Counted from the first letter of the stretch, positions 36,780-46,696 are shown. The stretch is DNA of 64,000 nucleotides from Cytobacillus pseudoceanisediminis (GCF_023516215.1 NZ_CP097349.1:3162001-3226000), one strand, 5' to 3'. A program made the numbers and translations. Notes: generated from the sequence alone by a model not told the origin.

Positions 36780-38045
36780 TTATTTATGATCAATCCCGCA
36801 GGCTTCTGCCAGTAATTCAATAATATGGACAACACGGACCTTGTCTTCAAGCCCTTCGCGTTTAACCCCGAGGCCCATCTGCAAATGGCATCCAGGGTTG
36901 GACGTGACGATGATGTCCGGCGAGATCTTTTGGACATGTTCCATTTTGGCATCAAGGATTTCCATGGATTCTTCGTAGTGGACAATATTATAAATCCCCG
37001 CCGATCCGCAGCACATATCCCCTTTCGGAAGCGGAACATATGTAATGCCTGGTATGCTTTCGAGGAGCTGAACGGGATCGTCCGCCACCTTCTGCACATT
37101 TAACAGATGGCAGGATGGCTGATAGGTCACAGCACCTGAGAGTTCCCGGCTGAAACTGATTCCGAGTTTGTTCAGTATTACACTTACATCCTTATTCTTT
37201 TGTGCGAACACCTTGGCACGCTCTGTCCATTCCGGATCATTTGCGAGAAGGTGATCATATTCAACGAGCATCGCACCGCAGCCGCCAATCGCATTAACCA
37301 CATAATCAAAGTTCCCTTTTTCAAAAGCCGCAATATTTTCCTTCGCCAGTTTCCTGGATGTTCCCGTATCTCCGCTATGGTTCTGCAGCGCGCCGCAGCA
37401 GGTCTGTTCCTTGATCACAGTGACTTCACAGCCAGCATGCCTCAGCAGCTTGATGCTGAGGTCATTGATCTTGGCAAAAAACACATCCATAATGCACCCT
37501 GTAAAAAAAGCGACGCGGGCTTTCGGCTCACGCCGAAGGCTATGGCTGCCTGTTCTCAGCTGTTTATTTGGCATTTCCACAGGAGGTGCTATTTCTTCAA
37601 AAGCACGAAGCTGTTCGGGAAGAATGCCTAGCACCTTGCTTTTGCGGGCCAAGGTGTCCATACCCGTTTTTTGATAGGCCCGAAGTGAAGCTCTCATGGC
37701 TGACAGCAATTTTTTATTCGGCAATGCCTTCTGCAGAGCCAAGTTCTCCATGAATGGAGCTGGTGCTTCGGCAGCCTTTACTTCCTTAAATGATTCGAGA
37801 ATTTTTCCATATTGCACATTCGTTGGGCATGCCGTCTCACAGGCGCGGCAGCCAAGGCAGAGCTCCATCGATTCTGTCATTTCATCGATGGTTATTTTTC
37901 CTTCCGCCGCCATTTGCACAAGATTGATCCGGCCCCGTGGAGAATGACTTTCTTTCCCCATGCTGGCGTATGTGGGACATGCTGGAAGACAATAGCCGCA
38001 TTGGACACAGTCGAACGTTTCTTTATAGGCAAGCTGGCTAGTCAT
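36780..38045 (-). CDS. glcF: Glycolate oxidase iron-sulfur subunit GlcF
   Basis: The 421-residue protein has two 4Fe-4S ferredoxin motifs (CVQCGYCLPACPTY near residue 14 and CLGCRACETACPT near residue 67) and two CCG heterodisulfide-reductase-like domains (TCCGALQNHSGD, DMCCGSAGIYN). It carries electrons from the flavin subunit to the membrane. It overlaps glcD by eight bases. In Bacillus subtilis the pair is YsfC/YsfD. The substrate could be glycolate, D-lactate or D-2-hydroxyglutarate. Confidence 0.9.
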   Translation of the reverse strand: MTSQLAYKETFDCVQCGYCLPACPTYASMGKESHSPRGRINLVQMAAEGKITIDEMTESMELCLGCRACETACPTNVQYGKILESFKEVKAAEAPAPFMENLALQKALPNKKLLSAMRASLRAYQKTGMDTLARKSKVLGILPEQLRAFEEIAPPVEMPNKQLRTGSHSLRREPKARVAFFTGCIMDVFFAKINDLSIKLLRHAGCEVTVIKEQTCCGALQNHSGDTGTSRKLAKENIAAFEKGNFDYVVNAIGGCGAMLVEYDHLLANDPEWTERAKVFAQKNKDVSVILNKLGISFSRELSGAVTYQPSCHLLNVQKVADDPVQLLESIPGITYVPLPKGDMCCGSAGIYNIVHYEESMEILDAKMEHVQKISPDIIVTSNPGCHLQMGLGVKREGLEDKVRVVHIIELLAEACGIDHK

Positions 38046-39453
38046 GGACTAACACCAGCTTTTGTCCTTTTGTCTCGGGAAAAATCTTGCCCGGATTCAT
38101 AATGTTGTTCGGATCCCACGCTTTTTTCATTCGTTTCATCATGTCCAGTCCCGCTTCCCCAAGCTCCATCTCCATAAACGGCGCCTTCATGGTCCCGATT
38201 CCATGCTCGCCTGAGAGGGTTCCACCCAATTCAATCGCTGCTGTAAAAATCTCCTCTACTGCTTTTTCCACACGCTTCATCTCTTCTTTATCCTGCTTAT
38301 CTGCAATGATATTCGGATGCAGATTTCCATCACCCGCATGGCCGAATACGACTAAGTCAATTTCATATTTTGCTTTGATTTCCTGAAGCCTTCTGAACAT
38401 TTCAGGAATCTTGCTTCTTGGAATGGTAGCATCCTCGGAAATTTTCGTTGGCTTTTTCCTGACAATCGCAGGGGAAACGAGCTTTCTCGCTTTCCACAGG
38501 TTCTCGGCAGATTCCTCATCCCTAGCAATGATGGCTTCCCTTGCCCCGACGTCCAGGCACACCTGCTTCACCTGTTCGCTTTCATCCCTTATGGCAATTG
38601 GATGGCCATCAAGCTCAATCAGGATAATGGCATCCACATCTATTGGAAGACCGATCGGCTGAAACTCTTCCACCGCCCTGATGGAAGCCTGATCCATGAT
38701 TTCCATTTTGGAAGGCAGGATGCCGGAAGTGAGCACAGCCGAGATCGCTTTTCCGGCATCAATAATGTCATCAAATATGACCATCATCGTCTGGGTGGCC
38801 TGCGGCCTTGGAATCAGCTGAAGGGTGGCCTCTGTGATGATGCCCAGCGTCCCCTCCGACCCAACGATCAGCTTCGTCAGGTCATAGCCTGTGACGTTTT
38901 TGACCGTCCGCCCGCCTGTTCGGATAACGTCCCCTTCTGGCGTGACGATCTCGAGGCCCAATACATAATCCTTCGTAACTCCGTACTTTAAACCGCGCGG
39001 CCCGCCGGCATTCTCAGCAAGGTTCCCTCCAATTGTAGAAACATGGGAACTGCTTGGGTCTGGCGGATACATCAGCCCATTCCGCTGCGCTTCACGGTCA
39101 ATATCAGCTGTGATGACTCCGGGAGATACAATCGCAACGGTATCCTCCGGATCAATGATCAGCTTCTGTGTCCACCTGGAAAAATCAAGGACCATCCCGC
39201 CATGGACAGGGAGCGGGCCTCCACTTAGACTCGTTCCCCTGCCTCTTGGATAGACTGGTATTTTCATGTCATTGGCGAGCTTTACTATGCCTGCCACTTC
39301 CTCAGTCGAAACTGGCTGCAGGATGATCTCCGGAATATAGGCTCCAAATGAGCCATCGTATGAATAAGAAACCAGGTCTGCTTTTTCAAGCAAAACGCGA
39401 TTTTCTGATCCCATGATGCTTTTCAGCCGCTCAACAATTTGTTCGGTGATCAC
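38038..39453 (-). CDS. glcD: Glycolate/2-hydroxyacid oxidase FAD subunit GlcD
   Basis: The 471-residue protein has an FAD_binding_4 domain (PVYPRGRGTSLSGGPLPVHGG, residues 60-90, and DPSSSHVSTIGGNLAENAGGP) and a FAD-linked oxidase C-terminal domain (VFGHAGDGNLHPNII, SGEHGIGTMKAPFM). It oxidises a 2-hydroxyacid such as glycolate to the 2-oxoacid. Overlap with the gntR gene (4 bases) and glcF (8 bases) shows one transcription unit. Confidence 0.9.
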   Translation of the reverse strand: MITEQIVERLKSIMGSENRVLLEKADLVSYSYDGSFGAYIPEIILQPVSTEEVAGIVKLANDMKIPVYPRGRGTSLSGGPLPVHGGMVLDFSRWTQKLIIDPEDTVAIVSPGVITADIDREAQRNGLMYPPDPSSSHVSTIGGNLAENAGGPRGLKYGVTKDYVLGLEIVTPEGDVIRTGGRTVKNVTGYDLTKLIVGSEGTLGIITEATLQLIPRPQATQTMMVIFDDIIDAGKAISAVLTSGILPSKMEIMDQASIRAVEEFQPIGLPIDVDAIILIELDGHPIAIRDESEQVKQVCLDVGAREAIIARDEESAENLWKARKLVSPAIVRKKPTKISEDATIPRSKIPEMFRRLQEIKAKYEIDLVVFGHAGDGNLHPNIIADKQDKEEMKRVEKAVEEIFTAAIELGGTLSGEHGIGTMKAPFMEMELGEAGLDMMKRMKKAWDPNNIMNPGKIFPETKGQKLVLVHD

Positions 39454-40168
39454 AATGGCACCTTCTTTCCTTCCCCTTCGTTCACCTTCAATTTCTTTGT
39501 AACATTCTCAAGATGCACTCGCATCGCCTTTGCCGCTCTTTCTTCATCCTGTTCTTTAATAGCTGTAAAAATGCTCATATGCTCCTGAAAAACCTGTTCG
39601 CGCTTTGCCGGAAGACCCACATTCTTCTTAAGGGAAAAGGCAATTGCTTTTCGGTACAGATCATCGATATTTTCCATTACCTGTATCATGAAACGATTTT
39701 TCGTTGCTTCGATCAGGTGTTTATGAAAATTAACGTCTGCCAGATCGCCTACCGCTTCAGGATTCGTCAGCGTAATCTCAAATTGATCGAGCGCCAGTTT
39801 CATTTTTTCCAGATCGGCCTCATCACGACGCAAGGCAGCAATAGCTGCTGCCTGTGTCTCCATAATCCTCCGCATTTCCAATAGCTCAAAAATCTGTTCC
39901 ACGGGGATATATTCAATCGCTAACGAACCAAGCATGTCTGCCATATTAACTTCTTTGACGAAGCTGCGGCCGCCTTGCCTGGATTCAATAATCCCGCTGG
40001 CAGATAATACGCTCAATGCTTCTCGAACAGGCGCACGGCTGACGCCAAACAGTTTGGCCAGCTCATTCTCGGATGGCATCGGCTCATTTGGCGAGAACTT
40101 GCCGTCTTTTATCATTTCCTTCAGCTGATCCAGCACCTGGGCCGAGATTTTTTTCGTTCGATTTTCAT
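39450..40168 (-). CDS. GntR/FadR-family regulator, frameshifted at its N-terminus
   Basis: A winged helix-turn-helix (MPSENELAKLFGVSRAPVREAL) is followed by an all-helical FCD ligand domain (VNFHKHLIEATKNRFM), typical of FadR-type regulators of carboxylate genes. The frame from GTG 40136 has no ribosome binding site. ATG 40168 lies after AAGGAGCT and starts a frame that runs into the main one if the T7 run 40148-40154 has eight T, giving the normal family opening KKISAQVLDQL and 239 residues. It probably represses the surrounding operon in the absence of its 2-hydroxyacid or dicarboxylate ligand. Confidence 0.85.
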
Positions 40169-40181
40169 GGATGTTAGCTCC

Positions 40182-42145
40182 TTATATGGTGATTTCGACT
40201 GAACTGCTTTTCTTTACTCTGATGATGTGGAAGAGAATCGCAAACACACAAAGCCCAAGTCCGGCAATATCTGTGATCATGCCTGGTTTAATCAGCATTA
40301 ATGCCCCTGCAAACATTAGGAATCTTTCAAGTATCGTCAGCTTAGCATTCAGGTAATTTCCAAGCGAACTTGCTAGGGCGTAAATGCCCAGTGTGCTTGT
40401 GATGACCACTAATGCGACTGATAATATGGATACCGTTTCTCCCTCTGCTGCCTGAAGCAGAATAATAGGGTTATAGGCAATCATGAACGGGATGATAAAG
40501 CCCGGAAGTGAAATTCTAAGCGCCTCCCATGATGTCTGCATCGCATTGGCGCCGGCCAGTCCCGCTGCGGTATATGATGCCAGAGCCACAGGCGGCGTAA
40601 TGTTGGACAATGCACCAAACCAGAACACAAAGAAATGGGCAGCGATTGGATTAACGCCAGCCTCCACAAGTGCAGGAGCTGCCGTAACCGCAACGACGAT
40701 ATAAAGAGCTGTGGATGGGAGCCCCATACTTAAAACGATGCAGGTGAGCATGACGACGATTAAAATCAGCCAAAGCTGACCACCCGTTAATTCAACAATA
40801 TTATAAGCTAATGTAGATCCAATTCCTGTCATGGTGACAACGCAGATGATGATTCCGATGGCGGCGCAGGCAATCCCGACTTGAATCGTCCCTCTTCCGC
40901 CTTCAATGAAAGCTTCAATTGTTTTAGAGATCGTGATTCTTGAAGATTTATCCTTTGCCAGCCAGCTCGCCACAATGACTGCACCGATTCCGGCAAATCC
41001 GGCAAATAGAGCTGTCTTTCCCATTAATAGTGTTGTGATGACAACGATGATTGGAATAAGCAGGACACCGCGTTCCTTCAGGATTTGGACGACATCCGGG
41101 ATATTTTCTTTACTGATGCCTTTCAGGCCTTGCTTTTTCGCTTCAATATCAATGGCAAAAATCAGTGCGATATAGTAGAGAAAGCTTGGAATGATCGCTG
41201 CCAGGATGACCGTTGTATAAGAGATTCCAAGGAAACCGGCCATAATGAATGCGGCAGCGCCCATAATCGGCGGCATGATCATTCCGCCTGTTGAAGCAGC
41301 CGCTTCTACGGCACCGGCAAACTTAGGCTTAAGACCAATGGATTTCATCAATGGAATCGTAAAAGCTCCTGTTGTCGCGACGTTGGCCACTGCACTTCCG
41401 CTCAATGATCCTGTCAGTGCACTGGAGATGACCGCCACTTGGGCAGGGCCTCCACGCTTTCTGCCTGCAATGGAAAGGGCGAGATCATTGAAAAGCTGGG
41501 TGGCACCGCTGACAGACAGGAAGGCACCAAACAGGACGAACATGACGATGAACGTGGAGGCCGTCGATAGTGTTAACCCCAGCACGCCCTCCGTCGTCAT
41601 ATAAAGACGGTACAGCAGGCGTTCCAGTGAAAAGCCGGCATGCCCGAAAATCCATGGGAAGTAGGTGCCAAACAGGGCGTATACAATAGCGCCTCCACAC
41701 AGGATCGGGATAAAGATCCCAACTGCCCGTCTTGAAGCTTCCAGGAGGACGATGATCGTTATGGCTCCAAAGATATAATCAATCATAATCGGCTGGGAGC
41801 CCCGGTCCACATGAATCGTTGTGTAATTCAGGAGCAGGTAGCCAAGACCTGCAATGGCAAGCGCCGCAAATACGTAATCAGGGGCTGTAAACCTTTTTTG
41901 ATTGGAAGATTTTCCGGCCGGATAATAGAAAAAGTCATAACCAGCAGGATGCCCAGGAAAATCAGGTTTCTATAAATCTCTTGAATATTGGATAATCCAT
42001 TCGAATAAATAGCAAAAACAGAAAACAGAACAGCAATGATGGCAGCCGCTTTTTTGTATGGACCCTCCAGCAGCCGCATGCCGCCGCCTGCTTCTTTATC
42101 CAGATCGGCTGGCTGTACAATGGGTTCGGTTGTTGATTTTGTCAT
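40182..42145 (-). CDS. TRAP transporter fused permease (4TM/12TM), frameshifted
   Basis: After a soluble 30-residue N-terminus come the four-helix DctQ-like part and the twelve-helix DctM part (GTYFPWIFGHAGFS, SGSAVANVATTGAFTIPLMKS, AAASTGGMIMPPIMGAAAF, MGLPSTALYIVVA). The two pieces join if the A5 run 41929-41933 has six A, giving MTFFYYPAGKSSNQKRF and a protein of about 654 residues, normal for the TAXI-type fused permeases. It uses a sodium or proton gradient to import a carboxylate delivered by the adjacent TAXI binding protein. Confidence 0.9.
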
Positions 42146-42158
42146 CGATTTCCCTCCT

Positions 42159-43175
42159 TTATTTCGCTTCCGGCGGAATTAGATTTTCAGGTATATCAAG
42201 ACCTGCTTCTTTAAAATATCTGTAAGCTCCGGCATGCAATGGAACAGATACTCCATCAAGGGCGGTTTCCAGTGTCATTTCCTTGGCAGAGCTATGTACC
42301 TCATACATTTCATCCAGATTTTCATAGAGCGTTTTGGTTAAAACATAGATTGTTTCTTCGTCCATTTCTTTTGTTGTGGATAAAAGGTTCGGCTGGGCAA
42401 TGGTGTTGATATCTTCGTCAATACGCGGATATGTTCCTCCAGGAATCACATAGCGGTACCAGCTGTCAGATACTGCATTAATGGCATCCAGCTGCTCGTC
42501 AGTTACTTCCAAAATCGATGCTTTCACATTACTTGCATACATATCTGTTACAGCGGAAATCGGAATACCTGCCGGAAGGGAACCTCCATCCAATCTCCCG
42601 TCGCGCATCGCGGAAACCGTGTCACTGTAGCCAAGATACTCAGGAGAAATATCCTTTTTCGTGAGCGCAAGGCCTTCCATCATCACGACTGTAGATTGCT
42701 CCGTACCGCTTGCCTGCGGCCCTACAGAAAATTGCGTTCCTTTTATATCGTCGATAGTTCCGCTTTCGATCTTGCTGTTCATCAGCACAAAATGCTCCAC
42801 ATTTGGCCAGAGCATGGAGATCGTGCGCAAATCCTCATAGCGCTTACCTTCAAAGGAGCCATCACCGGCATAGGCCTGGGACGAAATTAACCCCTGAAGA
42901 ATGGCGAGCTGTGCTTCCCCTTCACGAAGCAGTTCAATATTTTCAATGGAGCCGGCTGAAGACTGGCCGCTCGCCTGGATTTTCTCTCCTTTTAAATGGC
43001 TGCTCCAAATATTAGCCATTCCAACCCCAATCGGATAATATGTACCTCCTGTTGAAGCGGTGGCAACGGATACGAACTTTTTATCCTTGTTCTCGGCCGC
43101 TGTCCGCACGCCAACAATGGCAATGAAAACAAGTGTCAGAACCGATATGATAATCTTCCACTTTTTTTGAATCAT
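42159..43175 (-). CDS. TAXI-family TRAP solute-binding protein
   Basis: ATG 43175 with GGGAGG seven bases upstream gives 338 residues. The signal or anchor segment (residues 5-22) is followed by the TAXI signature ATASTGGTYYPIGVGMANIWS. The rest is the periplasmic-binding fold (YLGYSDTVSAMRDGRLDGG). It is the first gene of the operon and supplies ligand to the fused permease. The linked enzymes suggest a 2-hydroxyacid or C5 dicarboxylate as ligand, but known TAXI proteins mostly bind glutamate or 2-oxoglutarate. Confidence 0.9.
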   Translation of the reverse strand: MIQKKWKIIISVLTLVFIAIVGVRTAAENKDKKFVSVATASTGGTYYPIGVGMANIWSSHLKGEKIQASGQSSAGSIENIELLREGEAQLAILQGLISSQAYAGDGSFEGKRYEDLRTISMLWPNVEHFVLMNSKIESGTIDDIKGTQFSVGPQASGTEQSTVVMMEGLALTKKDISPEYLGYSDTVSAMRDGRLDGGSLPAGIPISAVTDMYASNVKASILEVTDEQLDAINAVSDSWYRYVIPGGTYPRIDEDINTIAQPNLLSTTKEMDEETIYVLTKTLYENLDEMYEVHSSAKEMTLETALDGVSVPLHAGAYRYFKEAGLDIPENLIPPEAK

Positions 43176-43199
43176 AAAATCCTCCCTTTCCATTAGAAA

Positions 43200-43213
43200 T
43201 GTAAGCGCTTTTT
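43200..43213. promoter_or_regulatory. Candidate cre site upstream of the TRAP/2-hydroxyacid operon
   Basis: TGTAAGCGCTTTTT matches 12 of 14 positions of the cre consensus TGWAANCGNTNWCA, 25 bases before the TAXI gene start. It suggests CcpA repression. Confidence 0.5.
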
Positions 43214-43370
43214 CAAACTTGTATTACAAGTATACAAGATTACAGGATTAGAATTCAATTAAAATTCTGATTTTTTGTTTTATTCCGTGAAATTTTATGG
43301 GCCCTTCCCTTGATATTTCAGGGTTTTTAAATGTTAAAATAGGATATTTTACCTGGCAGAAGTACAAAAA

Positions 43371-43411
43371 AAGAAAGGCCCATTTTCTGTGTTCAGAAAA
43401 TGGCCTTTCTT
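43371..43411. terminator. Bidirectional intrinsic terminator
   Basis: AAAGGCC and CATTTTCTG pair with CAGAAAATG and GCCTTT around TGTT (43376-43406, one bulge), with A and T runs outside. On the minus strand it ends the GNAT gene. Confidence 0.75.
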
Positions 43412-43909
43412 TTATAACAGCTTACCCATATAGTATTCATCGACAAATTCACCGTTTATCAAAAGCGAATGTTTCTTAGTGCCTTCAATCTGGAATCCCG
43501 CCTTTTTGTAAAGGGCGACTCCTGCCTGATTACGGATAACAACTGTAAGTTCCAGCCTGTGGATATCGTGTTTACGCGCCCAGCGGTCAAGCTCTTCAAA
43601 CAGCTTGGTGCCGATGCCCTGGCCTCTGTGTTCGCTGAGGATACCGGCAACGAGATAGGCTGAGTGCTTATTTCTCCTTGCCGCACCGCCAATTGCCATT
43701 ACAAAGCCGATCAATCGGCTATCTTTTTCCGCGACGATGATGGTCGAATGATCTTCTTTTTGAATGGCTTCAATTCTTTTTCCTTGTGCCTCGGCTGAGG
43801 TCTTCCTTTCACCTGGCTCGAAAAGCATGTAGTCTGATTCGTTTTCTGCTTGTGTGATCAGGCCGGCCAGCGCCTCGGCGTCTGCTGGTTTTATATGGCG
43901 GATAATCAT
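43412..43909 (-). CDS. GNAT-family N-acetyltransferase
   Basis: A 165-residue GNAT protein with the acetyl-CoA loop AGILSEHRGQGIGTKLFEEL near residue 90 and the end motif NQAGVALYKKAGFQIEGTKKH, which resembles the Rim-like or PhnO-like groups. The acceptor is unknown. It follows the amidohydrolase gene on the same strand after 18 bases and is probably co-transcribed. Confidence 0.85.
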   Translation of the reverse strand: MIIRHIKPADAEALAGLITQAENESDYMLFEPGERKTSAEAQGKRIEAIQKEDHSTIIVAEKDSRLIGFVMAIGGAARRNKHSAYLVAGILSEHRGQGIGTKLFEELDRWARKHDIHRLELTVVIRNQAGVALYKKAGFQIEGTKKHSLLINGEFVDEYYMGKLL

Positions 43910-43927
43910 GGGGATTTCTCCTTTTTA

Positions 43928-45211
43928 CTATTTTTTCATAAGCCCTTCAACAAAATCTTTCAAAACATGTACACCATGTACACAGTCATTTAATGATGTC
44001 CATTCCCGCGGATTGTGACTGATGCCATCCCTGCTGCGGACGAACAGCATGGCGGCTGGCATTTCCGTGCCGACGATCATCGTGTCATGGCCGGCTCCGC
44101 TCGGAATGTAAACAGGATTAATATTGAACTTAGTCAGGGATTCTGCTATACCTGCCTGCAGACTTTCATTAATTGGCAGAGGTTTGATTTTGGCATTCAG
44201 CTTCATTTGCACATCAATACTTCGTTCCTCTGCTATTTTCACCGCTTTGGCCTTAATTTGATCAAGCAGCTGATCCCGGGTTTCTTCAAAAATATCCCTG
44301 ATATCAACGGTTAGTATTACTTTCTGGGCAATGACATTGAAACCATTTGGATGCACGTTCAGCTTGCCGACAGTGGCAACAGCTGTATCACTGACCTGCT
44401 TTGGAAATTTCTCAATGGCAGCTACAAACAATGAGGCAGCCACCAGCGGATCTTTTCGTCCAGCCATCGGCGTATTTCCTGCATGTCCAGCTTCTCCTGT
44501 AAAGGTAACCTCCAGCGAGGCTGGCCCTGCAATGCCTTTTACCACTCCAACTGGCTGATTCTCTCTTTCCAGCACCTTCCCTTGCTCAATATGGACTTCC
44601 ACAAAGGTTTCGATTTCACGTCTGTTTTCTCCTGCCTTTAAGCACGCTTCCGCACTGCTTCCATATTCGTTCAATACGTCGCGAAACGATTTGCCATTCT
44701 CATCCCGCAGGCTATCCATTTCTTCCGGCTTCAGTTGACCCATAAATGCCCGACTGCCTGTTAAGCTGCTCTTGAATCTCGAACCCTCTTCATCTGAGAA
44801 AATCACAACCTCATACGGCTTCTCTGGTATGTATCCTGTTTCTTTCCATGACTCTACGACCTCCAAAGCCGAAAGAACACCCAATGGCCCATCAAAGTGC
44901 CCTCCATTTGGAACACTGTCAACATGGGAACCCGAAGCGATTGAAGGTCCTTCCGTGTTTCCTTCCAATCTGCCGAATACATTTCCTGCTCCATCTGCCG
45001 TCACAGTAAGACCAGCGTTTTTCATCCACTTGATTACTAGCTCTTTTGCTTCTTTCTCTTCGGCAGAATAGCCTGGGCGTGTCACCCCGCCGCTATCCAA
45101 GAGGCCTATCCTTGAAAGCTCATCAAGTCTTGAGGCCAATCTTTCACCGTTTACACCTGAGTGGGTTAGTTCCTGGTCATAATCTTTTATTAACTGTCCA
45201 TAAAGGTTCAT
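43928..45211 (-). CDS. M20-family N-carbamoyl-L-amino acid hydrolase / allantoate amidohydrolase
   Basis: From ATG 45211, 427 residues (a GTG three codons upstream is also possible; the ribosome binding site AAGAAAGAG is weak). Metal ligands are seen in ASGSHVDSVPNGGHFDGPLG, FSDEEGSRF and VEVHIEQGKVLE; the dimerisation domain lies between. Enzymes of this group (HyuC, AllC, AmaB) hydrolyse the ureido group of N-carbamoyl amino acids or allantoate. A terminator at 45366-45396 separates it from the DUF3100 genes, so it may have its own promoter. Confidence 0.87.
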   Translation of the reverse strand: MNLYGQLIKDYDQELTHSGVNGERLASRLDELSRIGLLDSGGVTRPGYSAEEKEAKELVIKWMKNAGLTVTADGAGNVFGRLEGNTEGPSIASGSHVDSVPNGGHFDGPLGVLSALEVVESWKETGYIPEKPYEVVIFSDEEGSRFKSSLTGSRAFMGQLKPEEMDSLRDENGKSFRDVLNEYGSSAEACLKAGENRREIETFVEVHIEQGKVLERENQPVGVVKGIAGPASLEVTFTGEAGHAGNTPMAGRKDPLVAASLFVAAIEKFPKQVSDTAVATVGKLNVHPNGFNVIAQKVILTVDIRDIFEETRDQLLDQIKAKAVKIAEERSIDVQMKLNAKIKPLPINESLQAGIAESLTKFNINPVYIPSGAGHDTMIVGTEMPAAMLFVRSRDGISHNPREWTSLNDCVHGVHVLKDFVEGLMKK

Positions 45212-45278
45212 GCTATTCACTCTTTCTTATTTGTTTTTTCTCTGTGAGATTAATAGATTGTTGATGGAACGCGAAGTA

Positions 45279-45328
45279 ACCGATATATCGGAAAACCGGC
45301 CGATAAAATGGCATTTTTGACCGATATA
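45279..45328. repeat. Short degenerate repeat, core CCGAT, with 12-bp palindrome
   Basis: CCGAT cores start at 45280, 45300 and 45321, and CCGATATATCGG (45280-45291) is a perfect palindrome. The motif resembles the ACCGGCC/ATCGGTC patch at 11731-11870. Nothing else stands out in the 45212-45365 gap. Confidence 0.45.
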
Positions 45329-45362
45329 TTTTGAGGCAGTGCTAAAAAATGACAGATGCAGA

Positions 45363-45398
45363 GCAAAAAGCCCGGCAGATATCCGCCTGCCAGGCCGC
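45363..45398 (-). terminator. Intrinsic terminator of the aldehyde dehydrogenase-DUF3100 operon
   Basis: On the minus strand GGCCTGGCAG and CTGCCGGGCT pair (45396-45366) around a loop, followed by TTTTTGC. Confidence 0.72.
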
Positions 45399-45404
45399 AA
45401 TTCA

Positions 45405-45857
45405 TTAAATAATTCCCTGCATACGTAAAATAATCTCAGCAATAACTGCAGATCCGATGAAGGTTCCGAAAAACACGAAGACTGCAACAATAATGCTTCT
45501 CCAGCCCAGCTTGGAAAAATCAGCCCAGTTCTTTCCGATTGAGATGCCTGCATAAGCCAGAATTGGGGTAGCAAGAGCCAAAATATTGACCTGGGTTGTC
45601 CATTCGACAACATATTCAGATCCTGGTACTCCTGGAATGGAAACGATGATTCCGATAATCCCGATATATCCGACGCTCGGGATATTGCCTGGCAGCACTT
45701 TTTCAAGAATCAGCCCGAGCACACTGATGACAATTAATACAAGCATGCCTGGAATGGCTGCAGACGGCAGGATATCGTAGCCTACCCAGTTGCCTATCAG
45801 CGCCGAAAGACCGAATATGCCTAAAATCAGGAACCACTCTGTTATGTTTTTAAGCAT
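45405..45857 (-). CDS. Small membrane partner of the DUF3100 protein
   Basis: A 150-residue protein with four or five hydrophobic helices and no soluble domain. Two glycine/proline-rich loops (GIIGIIVSIPGVPGSEYVVEW and ATPILAYAGISIGKNW) resemble substrate loops of carriers. Its start overlaps the DUF3100 gene by eight bases, and it ends directly before a terminator. The tight coupling suggests a two-subunit transporter. I do not recognise a named family. Confidence 0.72.
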   Translation of the reverse strand: MLKNITEWFLILGIFGLSALIGNWVGYDILPSAAIPGMLVLIVISVLGLILEKVLPGNIPSVGYIGIIGIIVSIPGVPGSEYVVEWTTQVNILALATPILAYAGISIGKNWADFSKLGWRSIIVAVFVFFGTFIGSAVIAEIILRMQGII

Positions 45858-46671
45858 GGATATCTCCCCCTTTTTCCGCAGCCTTTTTCTCTTTACGCTT
45901 CATCATGATGCTGTACAGCTTTTCAGTAAGAGGCAATCCAATGAAAATACTTGCATACAGCCCTGTAGAAAGTGAAAGCAGGTTACTGGCGCCTGCGAAG
46001 GCAACAATCTGCGCCTCCATTTCAGGGAAGGCAGCGACAAGCGATCCACTGGCAGCAGCCATCATGCTGCCGCTTCCCACCCCTGATGCCATCGCGAAAG
46101 ACAGCGGATGGAGCGGGGTAATGGTGGCCAGAAATCCGGAAATCAATCCCAGGAAGGCAGCACCAAACACAGTACCGAAAATATAAATTGCCATTACTCC
46201 TCTGCCTTCTGGCGAATCAAATCCGTATTTATTCATAATCAGCCCGACGTTCGGCTCCCGGCCAATCGAGTGGGTCATGCCAATGGCTTCTCTTTTAAAG
46301 CCAAGAAAAATGGCCACTGGCAGTGCAAATAAGATCGTTCCCAAGTTACCAAGTTCCTGCAGCAATAATGATGGCCCTGCCGCAATGATTGCCTCGATTT
46401 GCGGCCCAATTGTTACGCCAATTTTCGCAATTAAAAGAGTAACCCCAAGCACGATGAGGGGCTCTGCATTTTTAGCCTGTTTTTCCTTAATAAGCGGAGT
46501 GAAATAAAGACCCAGCCCCAGGAAAAAAGCATAAAGCATAGGCAGCAGCAGAATAACCCCTGCGCCTACTTTAAAGCTGATCTGTCCAATCGCTTCGGTG
46601 GCCGCAACCAGAACCAGCACAACGGCATGCAAGCGCCAATCTTTTAAAATTTCTGTCTTTTCGTTTTTCAT
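45850..46671 (-). CDS. DUF3100 membrane protein
   Basis: ATG 46671 after GGGGGAG gives 273 residues. About seven or eight helices are predicted. The motif GFKREAIGMTHSIGREPNVGLIMNKYG is characteristic of DUF3100, as is AMASGVGSGSMMAAASGSL, a small-residue loop like those in sodium-coupled carriers and LrgB-like proteins. The C-terminal tail is basic. It sits between a dehydrogenase gene and its small membrane partner, so a role in uptake of the substrate of this pathway is likely but unproven. Confidence 0.8.
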   Translation of the reverse strand: MKNEKTEILKDWRLHAVVLVLVAATEAIGQISFKVGAGVILLLPMLYAFFLGLGLYFTPLIKEKQAKNAEPLIVLGVTLLIAKIGVTIGPQIEAIIAAGPSLLLQELGNLGTILFALPVAIFLGFKREAIGMTHSIGREPNVGLIMNKYGFDSPEGRGVMAIYIFGTVFGAAFLGLISGFLATITPLHPLSFAMASGVGSGSMMAAASGSLVAAFPEMEAQIVAFAGASNLLSLSTGLYASIFIGLPLTEKLYSIMMKRKEKKAAEKGGDIHA

Positions 46672-46696
46672 GTTCTCCCCCTGGATTAAAAGATTA

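Noticed and set aside
36780..39453. Many plus-strand frames of 60-140 codons opposite glcF and glcD
   Set aside because: Antisense shadows of GC-rich coding sequence with no plausible protein features.
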